Assembly: GCA_002868945.1 (NCBI GenBank)
Contig: PKTX01000041.1
Span: 18,344-65,406 of the forward strand
Length of the DNA: 47,063 nucleotides
Source of the DNA: Desulfobulbaceae bacterium
GTDB taxonomy: Bacteria > Desulfobacterota > Desulfobulbia > Desulfobulbales > SURF-16
Direction: 5' to 3'
Within the stretch, counting starts at the first letter, position 1, and each line of letters starts with the position of its first letter. This document shows positions 32,565-40,848 of this stretch, piece after piece. The translations under genes and the position numbers were made by a program. The notes beneath the pieces were generated by a model that was not told the DNA's origin, did no database searches, and worked only from the letters and a program-made list of their open reading frames with translations.

Positions 32565-32641
32565 GGGCTGACAGGAGTCGCGGCCCAGAGGCTCCACCTG
32601 CTGCTTCAGCATGACATTAAATCCTGCCTTGGAGAGAAAGA

Positions 32642-33106
32642 ATGGCAAAGATAGTTGAAGGAAATTTACGCGCCGACGGCAAGAAGTTTGGCATTATCGT
32701 CGCCCGTTTTAACAGCTTTATCGGTGAGCGCCTCGTGGAAGGCGCCATTGACAGTCTGGTGCGCTCCGGCGCCGCAGATGAAGACATTGAGGTGCTGCGG
32801 GTGCCGGGCGCCTTTGAAATCCCCCTGGTGGCCCAGAGGATGGCCAAATCGGGGCGCTACGATGCGGTCATTTGTCTTGGCGCGGTTATCCGCGGCGCCA
32901 CGCCCCATTTTGACTTTGTCGCCAACGAGGCGGCCAAGGGTATTGCCGTGGCCATGATGGAGGCGGACCTGCCCATTATCTTCGGTATCCTTACCACCGA
33001 CACCATTGAGCAGGCCATTGAACGGGCCGGGACCAAGGCCGGCAATAAGGGCGCTGACTGTGCCATGACCGCCATCGAGATGGTTAATCTCCTTGATCAG
33101 TTATAA
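32642..33106 (+). CDS. ribH: 6,7-dimethyl-8-ribityllumazine synthase
   Basis: A 154-residue lumazine synthase that joins the RibD and RibBA products. Motifs: [20 protein letters not shown] (20 residues near 16-35), [14 protein letters not shown] (about 56-69), [20 protein letters not shown] (20 residues near 79-98, with the active-site His) and [20 protein letters not shown] near the end. The length and icosahedral-type sequence are standard. GGAGAG lies about six bases before the ATG. It is the last rib gene of the cluster. Confidence 0.96.
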   Translation: MAKIVEGNLRADGKKFGIIVARFNSFIGERLVEGAIDSLVRSGAADEDIEVLRVPGAFEIPLVAQRMAKSGRYDAVICLGAVIRGATPHFDFVANEAAKGIAVAMMEADLPIIFGILTTDTIEQAIERAGTKAGNKGADCAMTAIEMVNLLDQL

Positions 33107-33130
33107 AAAACTGTACTGAAAGGAAGAGCA

Positions 33131-33176
33131 GAGAAGGGCGCGTTGATCGGTTGATCAACGTGTCCTTTCTGCTTTT
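33131..33176 (+). terminator. Stem-loop between ribH and nusB
   Basis: CGTTGATC and GATCAACG form a perfect eight-pair stem around GGTT, extended by GAGAAGGGCG against TGTCCTTTCT with G-U pairs, then GCTTTT. It is likely a terminator or partial terminator, letting some transcripts continue into nusB. Confidence 0.7.
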
Positions 33177-33194
33177 CCCACCCTGTGAAAAAAA

Positions 33195-33608
33195 ATGAAT
33201 GGACTACGCCGGAAGGCCCGAGAGTTGGCCCTGCAATGCCTCTACCAGGTGGATCAAAGTGGCAACCCCGAGGCGGGCATTGACCTTATTCGCCAGAATT
33301 TTCAGGCTGCCAAAAAGGCGGTTGAATATGGCGAGACACTGGTGACCGGTGTCAAGGCCCATCGCAGCGAACTTGACATCCTCATAGAAAAACATGCCGA
33401 CAACTGGAAGGTGGGCCGCATGGCGGTGATAGACCGCAATATCCTGCGTATTGCCCTCTATGAGATGCTCTATGCCCCTGACGTACCTGATGCGGTGGCC
33501 GTCAATGAGGCCCTGGAGATCGCCAAACGTTTCAGCAGTGATGAATCGCCCGCCTTTATCAACGGTATTCTGGACGCCTATTGCAAGGCCCCCTCAGATG
33601 CAGGATAA
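33195..33608 (+). CDS. nusB: Transcription antitermination factor NusB
   Basis: A 137-residue all-helical RNA-binding protein that joins NusE (S10) and boxA RNA in rRNA antitermination. The hallmarks are RKARELALQCLYQVDQSGNP at the N-terminus (20 residues), WKVGRMAVIDRNILRIALYE (20 residues) and VAVNEALEIAKRFSSDESPAFINGIL, the last in two blocks. It commonly follows ribH, as here. It starts 88 bases after ribH behind a stem-loop. The next gap (33609-33915) has a terminator and no gene. Confidence 0.95.
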   Translation: MNGLRRKARELALQCLYQVDQSGNPEAGIDLIRQNFQAAKKAVEYGETLVTGVKAHRSELDILIEKHADNWKVGRMAVIDRNILRIALYEMLYAPDVPDAVAVNEALEIAKRFSSDESPAFINGILDAYCKAPSDAG

Positions 33609-33915
33609 TGCTGTCAACGTTTTCTGAACGGTAACCTTCCGTGACGGCGTCGCCCAAAAAAGCCGACTGCCTTGTTGCAGCGGCGTAGTCAGGTACAGCT
33701 CATTCCCTGAAATGGGCGTGCCTTGCCTGCGCAGCTTTGCTGCTGGCTTTTTTTGCTTCGTGATCACCGGAGTCGACTTTTTACGAATCCATCTTCCTTG
33801 GCTGCATCGGCCGTCGTCCGAGAGCCCCTGTGGCCGGGATAAAGTAACGGTGCCCTGCTTTTCGGGGATGTTCCCGCAGGTGGCCACCTCAACCAATTGT
33901 GCAAGAGGGGGATGA
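33609..33915. other. nusB-ftsK gap with terminator and short repeat trace
   Basis: About 300 bases without a gene. The terminator at 33731-33754 lies in the middle. Near 33774-33793 is GACTTTTTACGAATCCA, very like GACTTCTTACGAGTCCA at 14384-14400 just before the type C element; this short dyad may be another repeat fragment. Confidence 0.45.
33731..33754 (+). terminator. Intrinsic terminator after nusB
   Basis: GCAGC-TTT-GCTGC stem-loop followed by TGGC and seven T. It closes the rib-nusB unit about 120 bases after nusB. Confidence 0.7.
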
Positions 33916-36081
33916 ATGGCACGTCGCGACATAAGTGAAAATGTTGACAGTGAGCTGCGGCCCCACTTCGGCCTGGAGGTTATGGCGGTCCTGGGGCTGG
34001 TGCTGGCCCTCTTCTTTCTCCTCTCACTGGTGAGCTTTTCCGTGCCCGGCAGTGCCGCTGAACTTGAAAACTGGGGCGGTGCGGTGGGTCACCTGCTGGC
34101 CACCGCCCTCATGAGTTTTCTGGGCTTTTCCGCCTTCTGGATTCCCTTTCTCCTTATCCTGCTCTCCCTGGCCCTCTTTGTGCCGGACGCCATTGTCAAC
34201 CGTCTGCCTTATATCTGCCTGGGCTGTACCGGCCTGATGGTGGCCAGTGCCGCCATGCTGGCCGCCATTGGTGTGCAGGAGATCTCTCTGCTCGACCGTA
34301 TCTATCCCCTGGGCGGGTACCTGGGCAACAAGGTGTACAGCATGGCGGCCACCTATTTCGGCGGCCCGGGTGCGGTGCTCTTTTCCTTTGCCCTCTTTTT
34401 TCTTTCCTTCATGCTTCTTCTGCGTTTTTCCCCCTATCTGGTGGGACGCTGGATTTTGTCGCGCGGCATGGGCCTCTGGCGCCTCTGGCAGGCCCGCCGT
34501 ATTGACCGGAATAATGCGGCGCCGGCAGGCGGTGTGGTGCCGCACAAGAGCCGTGCCAAGGGGAACCGGAAACAGGTCGCCGATGCCGAGGAGCCCCGTG
34601 TCCTGCCCGCCTTGAAAGAGCCGGTCCGCCTTGCCGCTGACGGCGAGGAGAAGGAGTTTGAACCTGTGCCCGTGGAGGCCGGCGTCTACCGGTTGCCTGC
34701 CCTCAACCTCCTGGATAAACCGCAAATCGATGATGTGGTTCTCGACAAGGAGCACTACCTCTCCGTCAGTATGCTGCTTGAGTCCAAACTCGATGAGTTC
34801 GGCGTGCGCGGTAAGGTGATCGGCATTTCCCCCGGGCCGGTGGTGACCACCTATGAGTTTGAACCGGCGGCCGGCGTCAAGATCAACAAGGTGGTCTCCC
34901 TGGCCGATGATCTGGCCCTGGTGCTCAAGGCGGAGAGTGTCCGGGTGGTGGGCTCCATTCCCGGCAAGGCCGCCCTTGGTATCGAAATTCCCAATCCCAT
35001 CCGGCAGATTGTCTACATCCGTGACATCATGGCCACCTCCAAATTTCAACAGGGCCGTTCCAAGCTTACCCTGGGGCTGGGCATGGATGTCATCGGCAAC
35101 CCGGTCACCGCGGATCTGGCCAAGATGCCCCATCTCCTTATTGCCGGAGCCACGGGCGCCGGCAAGAGTGTGGCCATCAACACCATTATCTGCTCCATCC
35201 TCATGCGGGCCACACCTGAAGAGGTACGGCTGCTGATGATCGATCCCAAGCGCATTGAACTCTCCACCTATGAGGGCATTCCCCATCTCCTCCACCCGGT
35301 GGTGGTTGACCCGAAGATGGCCAGCCGGGCCCTGCAATGGGCGGTGAAGGAGATGGAGCGCCGCTATTCACTCATGGAGGAGGAGCGTGTCAAGAGCTTT
35401 GCCTCCTATAACAACAGTGCCGAGGAGAAGCTGCCTCTTATTGTCATTATTATCGATGAGCTGGCCGATCTGATGATGGTCTCCTCCAAGGAGGTGGAGG
35501 GCTCGGTGGCGCGTCTGGCCCAGATGGCCAGGGCGGCGGGTATGCACCTTATCCTCGCCACGCAGCGGCCCTCGGTGGATGTGCTCACCGGTCTGATCAA
35601 GGCCAACTTCCCCACCCGCATGTCCTTTAAGGTCTCCTCCAAGATTGATTCACGCACCATTCTTGACTCCTCCGGCGCGGAACACCTGCTCGGTGCCGGT
35701 GATATGCTCTTTTTGCCGCCCGGCACAGCCCGCCTCCAGCGTATCCATGGCGCCTATATCACCGAACAGGAGACGGAACGTATTGTCGAGTTTTTAAAGA
35801 GCCAGGGCACGGCCACCTACGACGAGGAGATTATCAAATCCGTGGAGGATGAGCCTGAGTTGGCCGGTCTGGATGGCCAGGAGTATGACGAGAAGTATGA
35901 TGAGGCTGTGGCCATTGTCTGTGAAACCGGCCAGGCCTCCATTTCCGGGGTGCAGCGCCGTTTGCGTATCGGCTATAACCGGGCGGCCCGTATCATCGAG
36001 ACCATGGAGCGCGAGGGCCTTGTCGGACCGGCCGACGGCGCCAAACCGCGCGAGGTCCTGGCCCGCCGCGACTACTCCTGA
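33916..36081 (+). CDS. ftsK: DNA translocase FtsK
   Basis: A 721-residue FtsK/SpoIIIE motor that pumps the chromosome through the division septum. The N-terminal third has four or so membrane helices between about residues 20 and 180. A short basic linker follows (PHKSRAKGNRKQ). The motor has Walker A GATGAGKSV at about 411-419, Walker B IVIIIDELADLM, and LATQRPSVDVLTGLIKANFP (20 residues). The C-terminal 70 residues are the winged-helix gamma domain (AVAIVCETGQASISGVQRRL, then RIGYNRAARIIETMEREGLV), which reads polar KOPS sites and activates XerCD. Length is short compared with E. coli FtsK because the linker is small, normal for this group. Confidence 0.95.
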   Translation: MARRDISENVDSELRPHFGLEVMAVLGLVLALFFLLSLVSFSVPGSAAELENWGGAVGHLLATALMSFLGFSAFWIPFLLILLSLALFVPDAIVNRLPYICLGCTGLMVASAAMLAAIGVQEISLLDRIYPLGGYLGNKVYSMAATYFGGPGAVLFSFALFFLSFMLLLRFSPYLVGRWILSRGMGLWRLWQARRIDRNNAAPAGGVVPHKSRAKGNRKQVADAEEPRVLPALKEPVRLAADGEEKEFEPVPVEAGVYRLPALNLLDKPQIDDVVLDKEHYLSVSMLLESKLDEFGVRGKVIGISPGPVVTTYEFEPAAGVKINKVVSLADDLALVLKAESVRVVGSIPGKAALGIEIPNPIRQIVYIRDIMATSKFQQGRSKLTLGLGMDVIGNPVTADLAKMPHLLIAGATGAGKSVAINTIICSILMRATPEEVRLLMIDPKRIELSTYEGIPHLLHPVVVDPKMASRALQWAVKEMERRYSLMEEERVKSFASYNNSAEEKLPLIVIIIDELADLMMVSSKEVEGSVARLAQMARAAGMHLILATQRPSVDVLTGLIKANFPTRMSFKVSSKIDSRTILDSSGAEHLLGAGDMLFLPPGTARLQRIHGAYITEQETERIVEFLKSQGTATYDEEIIKSVEDEPELAGLDGQEYDEKYDEAVAIVCETGQASISGVQRRLRIGYNRAARIIETMEREGLVGPADGAKPREVLARRDYS

Positions 36082-36147
36082 AACAACCTTGCGTTTTTTC
36101 CTTGCCCAAAACAACAAAGAGAAATACAGTAATATTTTTTTAAAAAA

Positions 36148-36156
36148 GGTGATACG
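36148..36156 (+). promoter_or_regulatory. Shared motif before nikR
   Basis: GGTGATACG, preceded by a T-run and A-run, occurs here just before nikR and again at 36829-36837 before nikM (T-run, AAACC, then the same nine bases). It could be a NikR half-site, since the E. coli operator ends TCATAC, but the inverted partner is not clear (GTAATA 15 bases upstream is only a partial match). Confidence 0.3.
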
Positions 36157-36159
36157 GTT

Positions 36160-36570
36160 ATGCTGAAACGATTTTCCATCTCCCTGGAAGAGGATCTTCT
36201 CGAGGATTTTGACGCCTTTATTCGCCAAAAGAGGTATGAAAATCGTTCCGAGGCCATCCGTGACCTGATCAGAAGCTCTTTTATCCGGGATGAATGGCAG
36301 ACGGATAAGGATGTCATGGGGGTCATAACCCTGGTTTATGACCATCATCAGCCCAAGCTCCAGAAAAAGGTGACGGAACTGCAGCATGATTACCATCAGC
36401 AGATCGTCTCCACCACCCATGTCCACATGGATCATGATAACTGTCTTGAGGTTATCATCGTTCGCGGTCAGGCCGGCGTGGTCAAGGAGCTCACCGATAG
36501 CCTCAAGTCTCTGCGTGGGGTGCGGGACGCCAAGCTGGCCATGAGTTCCACCGGCAAGCATCTCCACTAG
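36160..36570 (+). CDS. nikR: Nickel-responsive regulator NikR
   Basis: A 136-residue ribbon-helix-helix repressor with a C-terminal ACT-like nickel domain. The N-terminal RFSISLEEDLLEDFDAFI and RSEAIRDLIRSSFI form the DNA-binding part. The nickel ligands are His76, His87, His89 and Cys95, at the very positions known from E. coli NikR (STTHVHMDHDNCLEVI). It should repress nickel uptake when nickel is plentiful; the nikMLQO transporter lies directly downstream. The start region carries GGTGATACG at 36148-36156, also found before nikM. ATG follows AAAGGTG by about eight bases. Confidence 0.94.
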   Translation: MLKRFSISLEEDLLEDFDAFIRQKRYENRSEAIRDLIRSSFIRDEWQTDKDVMGVITLVYDHHQPKLQKKVTELQHDYHQQIVSTTHVHMDHDNCLEVIIVRGQAGVVKELTDSLKSLRGVRDAKLAMSSTGKHLH

Positions 36571-36874
36571 CCCATCTGACTCAGCCGGTTCGTGGCGACA
36601 AGCCGGTCGTGCCGTGGCCGCCATCGCGGCCCGCCTGAAAACCACGGCGGATTTTTTGCCTCATTTTCCCTGCCTCAGCTATACTCGCCATTTTTTAGTG
36701 GACCGATCGTTGGGAAAATGTCACCTGTGCGCCGGAAGCCGCAAATGTGGCCCTGGAGCCTGCCTGGCCCCGCGTTGTTTTATGCCAAGTGAAGTCGGCT
36801 GTCTGCGCCGGTTTTTTTTAAACCATCTGGTGATACGAATTTTCTTCAGGTGTTATTCTGTGTGAGGGTGTGAT
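36571..36874. other. nikR-nikM gap with type A fragment
   Basis: No gene is seen in 304 bases. Bases 36648-36698 (GATTTTTTGCCTCATTTTCC, then CCTCAGCTATACTCGC) match the right part of the type A repeat, evidently a decayed fragment. GGTGATACG at 36829-36837 precedes nikM. Confidence 0.55.
36829..36837 (+). promoter_or_regulatory. Shared motif before nikM
   Basis: Second copy of GGTGATACG, 38 bases before the nikM ATG; see the copy before nikR. A candidate for common control of the regulator and the transporter by NikR, unproven. Confidence 0.3.
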
Positions 36875-37495
36875 ATGCATCTTGCCGAGGGAATCCTCTC
36901 CGGGCCTGTTCTTCTAGGTGGTGCCGTGCTTGCTGCCGTGGGCACGGGTATTGGTTTACGAAAGATTGATCAGGAGCGGCTTATGACCACGGCCCTGCTG
37001 TCCGCCGCCTTTTTCGTGGCATCGCTGGTTCATGTGCCTGTTGGACCGGGTAGCGTCCATCTATTGCTTAACGGCTTGATGGCCCTGTTGCTGGGCTGGG
37101 GCTGTGTGCCCGCCATTCTGGTGGCTCTGGTGCTGCAGGCAGTTTTTTTTCAGTTCGGCGGTTTTACCGTGTTGGGCGTTAATGTGGTGATTATTGCCGG
37201 TGCCGGTCTGTTGGGCTCCTGTATGTTCCGAAGCCGGCTGGCTGACGCCAAGGGCAGGGCGGTGGCCGCCTTTATGGCCGGTTTTTTGTCCGTGGCACTC
37301 GCCGCCCTGTTCATGGCCGTGGCCCTGGTGACGACAAATCAGAATTTTCTGGTTACCGCCCGGGTGGTCTTTGTCGCTCATCTGCCGGTTATGGTCGTGG
37401 AAGGGGCGATAACCATGTTTGTTGTTGGTTTTCTTGCCAAGGTTCAGCCGGAGATTCTCGGCCTTGATGGATCACTTATAAAAAAAGAGGAGTAG
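36875..37495 (+). CDS. nikM: Nickel/cobalt ECF transporter substrate-binding membrane protein NikM
   Basis: A 206-residue CbiM/NikM membrane protein with about six hydrophobic segments. The N-terminus MHLAEGILS holds the metal-binding amino group and His2 that define the family; HVPVGPGSVHLLLNGLMALL (20 residues) contains two further conserved histidines. It binds the metal on the outside and delivers it through the energy-coupling module NikQ-NikO. Nickel rather than cobalt is preferred because nikR lies upstream and a NikL-type protein follows. It is the first gene of nikMLQO; nikL starts seven bases after its stop. Confidence 0.92.
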   Translation: MHLAEGILSGPVLLGGAVLAAVGTGIGLRKIDQERLMTTALLSAAFFVASLVHVPVGPGSVHLLLNGLMALLLGWGCVPAILVALVLQAVFFQFGGFTVLGVNVVIIAGAGLLGSCMFRSRLADAKGRAVAAFMAGFLSVALAALFMAVALVTTNQNFLVTARVVFVAHLPVMVVEGAITMFVVGFLAKVQPEILGLDGSLIKKEE

Positions 37496-37502
37496 AAAAA
37501 AG

Positions 37503-38093
37503 ATGCGGAATGATGTTGCCACTATTTTGTTGCTGACAGTGGTTGTCTGGCTGTTGGCTCATGCGCAGCCGGTCCAGGCCCATAAGGTTCACATCTTTGC
37601 CTATGCCGATGGTGAGCAGATCAGGACAGAGAGCCGCTTCAGCGGTGATCGACCGGCCCGCAACTGTGAGGTGACGGTTCAGGCCCCGGCGGACCAGGAG
37701 ATCATGGTTGCCGGCAGCACGGATGCGCAGGGCCTTTTTGCCTTTGCCAAGCCGAAGCAGGGCGGTGATCTTGATATCATTGTAAGTTGTGGTGACGGGC
37801 ATCGCGGTTCCTGGCGTCTTGAGGCGGCTGATTATCTTGACGATCGGCCGGAGGCGCATGAGCATCTTCACCAGGAGAGCCGGCAGCCGGCATCGCCGTC
37901 TGCCGCCATTGATGAGGCGAGATTGCGGGGCATTGTCGCTGACGAGGTGGAAAAGAAGCTAGCCCCCCTGCGGCGTGATCTCGCCAGACTGGCTGAGAGA
38001 AAAACTACCCCTCAGGATATCGTCGGCGGCATAGGCTATTTTCTCGGACTGGCCGGGCTGGCCGCCTATTTCCGCTACAGGAAAGGTCGTTAA
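37503..38093 (+). CDS. nikL: NikL-like accessory protein of the nickel transporter
   Basis: A 196-residue protein with an N-terminal signal peptide (about 1-26, ILLLTVVVWLLAHAQPVQA) and a C-terminal membrane helix (about 170-190, GGIGYFLGLAGLAAYF). The mature N-terminus AHKVHIFAYADGEQI matches NikL/CbiL-type accessory subunits, with a carboxypeptidase-regulatory-like beta domain (FSGDRPARNCEVTV, GLFAFAKP, DLDIIVSCGDGHRGSW). A middle His/Glu stretch (PEAHEHLHQES) may bind metal. Such proteins replace NikN in many nickel systems. It sits between nikM and nikQ, 92 bases before the latter. The name follows family and position and is moderately sure. Confidence 0.85.
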   Translation: MRNDVATILLLTVVVWLLAHAQPVQAHKVHIFAYADGEQIRTESRFSGDRPARNCEVTVQAPADQEIMVAGSTDAQGLFAFAKPKQGGDLDIIVSCGDGHRGSWRLEAADYLDDRPEAHEHLHQESRQPASPSAAIDEARLRGIVADEVEKKLAPLRRDLARLAERKTTPQDIVGGIGYFLGLAGLAAYFRYRKGR

Positions 38094-38185
38094 TATTTGT
38101 CCGGAAGCAGCAGCCCTGTCGGTGGACCTTGCCGTGCTGCTTGGCACGAGCCTGTTGCCGATAAGATATTTGTGAAGAGGAGCGC

Positions 38186-38953
38186 ATGGATTTCGAGAAT
38201 TTCAGTGCAGGCACCTCCATCATGCATGCGGCGGATGTCCGCCTCAAGTTGATCGGGGCCCTTTTTTTCAGTGTGGTGGTGGCCCTTTGTCACTCCCTGT
38301 CCGGCGCCGGGCTGGCCCTGCTTATTGGCCTGGTTCTGCTGGCCGGCGCCCGCCTTGCCCCTCTGCAGGTGGCCAGACGGCTGCTGCTGGTCAATCTCTT
38401 TTTGCTCTTTTTCTGGGGCACCCTGCCTTTCAGCGCCGCCGGACCCGCCTTTGATTTCGGTTTGCTGCATATCAGCCAGGCGGGTGTGCGCCTGGCCACC
38501 CTGGTAACCTTGAAGACCAATGCCATTATTATGGTCTTTCTGGCCCTGGTGGCCACCTCCTCCATGGTGGCCATCGGCCACGGCCTGGCGGCGCTGCGTC
38601 TGCCCAACAGGTTGTGTGTGCTGCTGCTCTTCACCTACCGTTATATTTTTGTCCTGCAGCAGGAGTATCAGCGTCTGAGGCGTGCCGCCCTGTTACGCGG
38701 TTTTGTGCCGGCAACCAGCCTGCATACCTATCGCACCTATGGCAATCTGCTCGGCATGACCCTGGTGAAGAGTTGGCAAAGGGGGATTCGCGTCCAGCAG
38801 GCCATGCAGCTTCGCGGTTTTCAGGGCCGATTTTATCTCCTCACTCCACCTGCCGTGCGCGGCCGTGACTGGCTGCTTTTTGTCCTGCTCTTAACGGCTG
38901 CCTCTGCCGTGGCTGTGACGGAATTGACGAGCCGGGCGGGAGGATGCCCATGA
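38186..38953 (+). CDS. nikQ: ECF transporter transmembrane (T) component NikQ
   Basis: A 255-residue CbiQ/NikQ-family protein with about five membrane segments. The coupling helices carry the two A-R-G-like motifs of T components, here ALLRGFVPATSL and MQLRGFQGRF, both with R-G, and FTYRYIFVLQQEYQRLRRAA (20 residues) precedes them. It couples NikM to the ATPase NikO. The last ten bases overlap nikO. GAGGAG lies about six bases before ATG. Confidence 0.92.
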   Translation: MDFENFSAGTSIMHAADVRLKLIGALFFSVVVALCHSLSGAGLALLIGLVLLAGARLAPLQVARRLLLVNLFLLFFWGTLPFSAAGPAFDFGLLHISQAGVRLATLVTLKTNAIIMVFLALVATSSMVAIGHGLAALRLPNRLCVLLLFTYRYIFVLQQEYQRLRRAALLRGFVPATSLHTYRTYGNLLGMTLVKSWQRGIRVQQAMQLRGFQGRFYLLTPPAVRGRDWLLFVLLLTAASAVAVTELTSRAGGCP

Positions 38954-39666
38954 CCAGTGTCAAGCTTGCCGATATTTCCTATGGACCGCCGGGGGGCTCT
39001 CTGCTCTTCAACAATTTATCCTTGGAGATCGGCACGGAACGTGTCGGGCTCATCGGCCCCAACGGTAGCGGCAAGACCACCCTCTTTTATATTATCATGG
39101 GGCTTCTGCGGCCGGATAAGGGTGCGGTCCTTCTTAACGGCCGGCAGGTGGATGATGGCCGGGCCTGGCGGCAGCTCCGGCGTCAGGTAGGTTTTCTCTT
39201 TCAGGACGCCGATGATCAGCTTTTTTCACCTACGGTCTTGGAGGACGTCGGCTTTGGTCCCTTGAATATAGGCTACAGCGAGTCGGAGGCCCGGCAGCGG
39301 GCCGAGGCCACCCTGGAGAGTCTGGGGCTCGCCGGTTTTGAAGATCGCATCACCCATCAGCTCTCCGGCGGCGAGAAAAAACTGGTCGCCTTGGCCACCA
39401 TCCTTGTCATGGCGCCTGATATCCTGCTTTTGGATGAGCCCACCAATAATCTTGACCCCACCACCAGAAAACGACTGGTTGCCATACTTGAAAAACTCAA
39501 CCTGCCCATGGTAATTATATCTCATGATTTTGATTTCCTGGCCAAGACCACAGATGTTATTTACTCCCTGGAGCAGGGTCACCTGCATAGATCCGAGTCC
39601 AGCCATCTCCATTCACATCCGCATGCCCACCCCTACGGCGAGCATCCCCATGATCATGGTGGCTGA
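38944..39666 (+). CDS. nikO: ECF transporter ATPase NikO with His-rich tail
   Basis: A 240-residue ABC ATPase. Walker A is GPNGSGKTTL (about 37-46), the signature is HQLSGGEKKLVALATIL, and Walker B is DILLLDEPTNNLDP, followed by VIISHDFDFLAKT. The last 28 residues contain ten histidines (SSHLHSHPHAHPYGEHPHDH, 20 residues), probably a cytoplasmic metal store or sensor; such tails occur on nickel and cobalt transporter ATPases. It energises NikMQ. The ATG at 38944 overlaps nikQ by ten bases; a second ATG at 38950 is also possible. The PHP gene starts on the very next base after its stop. Confidence 0.93.
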   Translation: MPMTSVKLADISYGPPGGSLLFNNLSLEIGTERVGLIGPNGSGKTTLFYIIMGLLRPDKGAVLLNGRQVDDGRAWRQLRRQVGFLFQDADDQLFSPTVLEDVGFGPLNIGYSESEARQRAEATLESLGLAGFEDRITHQLSGGEKKLVALATILVMAPDILLLDEPTNNLDPTTRKRLVAILEKLNLPMVIISHDFDFLAKTTDVIYSLEQGHLHRSESSHLHSHPHAHPYGEHPHDHGG

Positions 39667-40470
39667 ATGATCCCCTTTGCCGACAAAGAGATCGACTGCA
39701 CCTCCGACGGCCATGTTCATACCAGTCTCTGCCATCATGCCACCGGCGCCATGGAGGAGTATGTCAGGAGCGCCCTTGATCGGGGCCTGCGGGAGATTAT
39801 CTTTCTGGAGCATTTTGAGGCAGGTATCAACTATCAGGAAGCCACCTGGCTCACGGCGGCGGAGTTTCAACTCTACCACAAAGAGTGTCAGCGGTTGGCT
39901 CGGAAATATGACGGTCGTATCAGGGTAGGGGCCGGGGTGGAGGTGGGCCTTAACCTCCGCTTTCTCTCGGAGATCAAGGACTTTCTGGCGCGTTATGAGT
40001 GGGCACGAGTGGGACTCTCCTGCCATTTTTTCGAGCACCAGGGCCTGCATATCAATATGCTGAGTCGCAAACCGGAGAATATTCGGCGCCTGGCGGCCGT
40101 TGGCCACGATAAGGTGCTCACCCGCTATTTCAACGATCTGTTTGTCGGTTTAGGGGAGCTGGAGGTGGATGTCGTCTGCCATCTTGATGCGGCGTTGCGC
40201 TACTGCCATGACGTGGGCTATGCCACCGAGCACCTGTACCTTATCGATGAGATTCTTTTTCGCATGGCCCAGAAAAAGGTGGCCCTGGAGATTAATACCT
40301 CGGGCTTTGCCGTGCGCGGCGAGCCCTTTCCCGATGCCGCCATTGTTGATAAGACGCGGCGCTACGGTCTTAAATTCGTGCTGGGTTCGGACGCGCACCG
40401 GCCCGGCGATGTGGGCCGCTGCTTCGATCGTCTCAAGAGCTGGCCCCGACTCGGTCTTGCCGACAGGTAG
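39667..40470 (+). CDS. PHP-domain phosphoesterase, histidinol-phosphatase type
   Basis: A 267-residue PHP protein. The metal-binding motif D-x-H-x-H is DGHVHTSLCHHATGAMEEYV (20 residues, about 14-33), a form typical of the HisJ/HisK histidinol-phosphatases; LREIIFLEHFEAG, VGAGVEVGLN, VVCHLDAALRY and LEINTSGF supply further metal ligands, and VLGSDAHRPGDVG is the last motif. The probable reaction is hydrolysis of histidinol phosphate, which would pair with the hisHF gene at 5358, but other phosphoesters are possible. It begins directly after the nikO stop (no spacing), so it is co-transcribed with the nickel genes, an odd pairing. A nested repeat follows its stop codon. Confidence 0.82.
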   Translation: MIPFADKEIDCTSDGHVHTSLCHHATGAMEEYVRSALDRGLREIIFLEHFEAGINYQEATWLTAAEFQLYHKECQRLARKYDGRIRVGAGVEVGLNLRFLSEIKDFLARYEWARVGLSCHFFEHQGLHINMLSRKPENIRRLAAVGHDKVLTRYFNDLFVGLGELEVDVVCHLDAALRYCHDVGYATEHLYLIDEILFRMAQKKVALEINTSGFAVRGEPFPDAAIVDKTRRYGLKFVLGSDAHRPGDVGRCFDRLKSWPRLGLADR

Positions 40471-40471
40471 T

Positions 40472-40769
40472 GGCCATCTTGAATACGTGCCATTTTGCCT
40501 GATTTCTTCGTCGCTAGGAGCCTGTCGGACTTAGAGAATCGTAGCGAAAATTCGAAAAATCAAGGCCAGATTTACATGGATTTGAGGCGAATAGCAGAGC
40601 TATTTAACGAAAAGCCATGGGAATATGGGCCGATTTTTCGAATTTGCAGTAGATTTATGTCTAAGCCCGACAGGCTCCTAGAAAAATAAAATGCTCATAT
40701 CTGCTCGATATGCCGGCCTTTTTGTTTTCTGTGCTTCTCCAGCGAAAATATCTCAGTATGGAAGGTGCC
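40472..40769. repeat. Type C element interrupted by a MITE
   Basis: GGCCATCTTGAATACGTGC begins two bases after the PHP stop codon. The element runs to about 40515, is broken by the type E MITE, and resumes at about 40681 with AAAATGCTCATATCTGCTCG, ending in a diverged right end near 40769 (AAAATATCTCAGTAT...GGTGCC). Without the insertion it would be about 134 bases, between the two sizes seen elsewhere. The gap 40471-40848 contains no gene. Confidence 0.78.
40515..40680. mobile_element. Type E MITE, 162 bases, TA target duplication
   Basis: Ends are inverted: GGAGCCTGTCGGACTTA at the left (from 40517) and TAAGCCCGACAGGCTCC at the right (to 40678), one mismatch in 17. TA lies on both sides (40515-40516 and 40679-40680); the uninterrupted type C copy at 14407 has a single TA at the matching place (GGCGCTACGAAAAA). 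The inverted arms continue inward with ATTCGAAAAATC and GATTTTTCGAAT. Size, ends and TA duplication suit a non-autonomous relative of IS630/Tc1-mariner elements. It encodes no transposase. Confidence 0.85.
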
Positions 40770-40848
40770 CAGACAAAGGCGGCACCCGCAGTCCTTTCAG
40801 GCCCCTGTCAAGGAGGCCGCTTTCCGGGCAATCAGACCCGGTAGCCAG

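Noticed and set aside
34024-35337. A 437-codon open frame on the minus strand
   Set aside because: It is opposite ftsK; Gly-, His- and Gln-rich composition is typical of an antisense shadow.
40495-40689. A 64-codon open frame over the type E MITE
   Set aside because: It is formed by the inverted ends and interior of the element and has no ribosome site or family.
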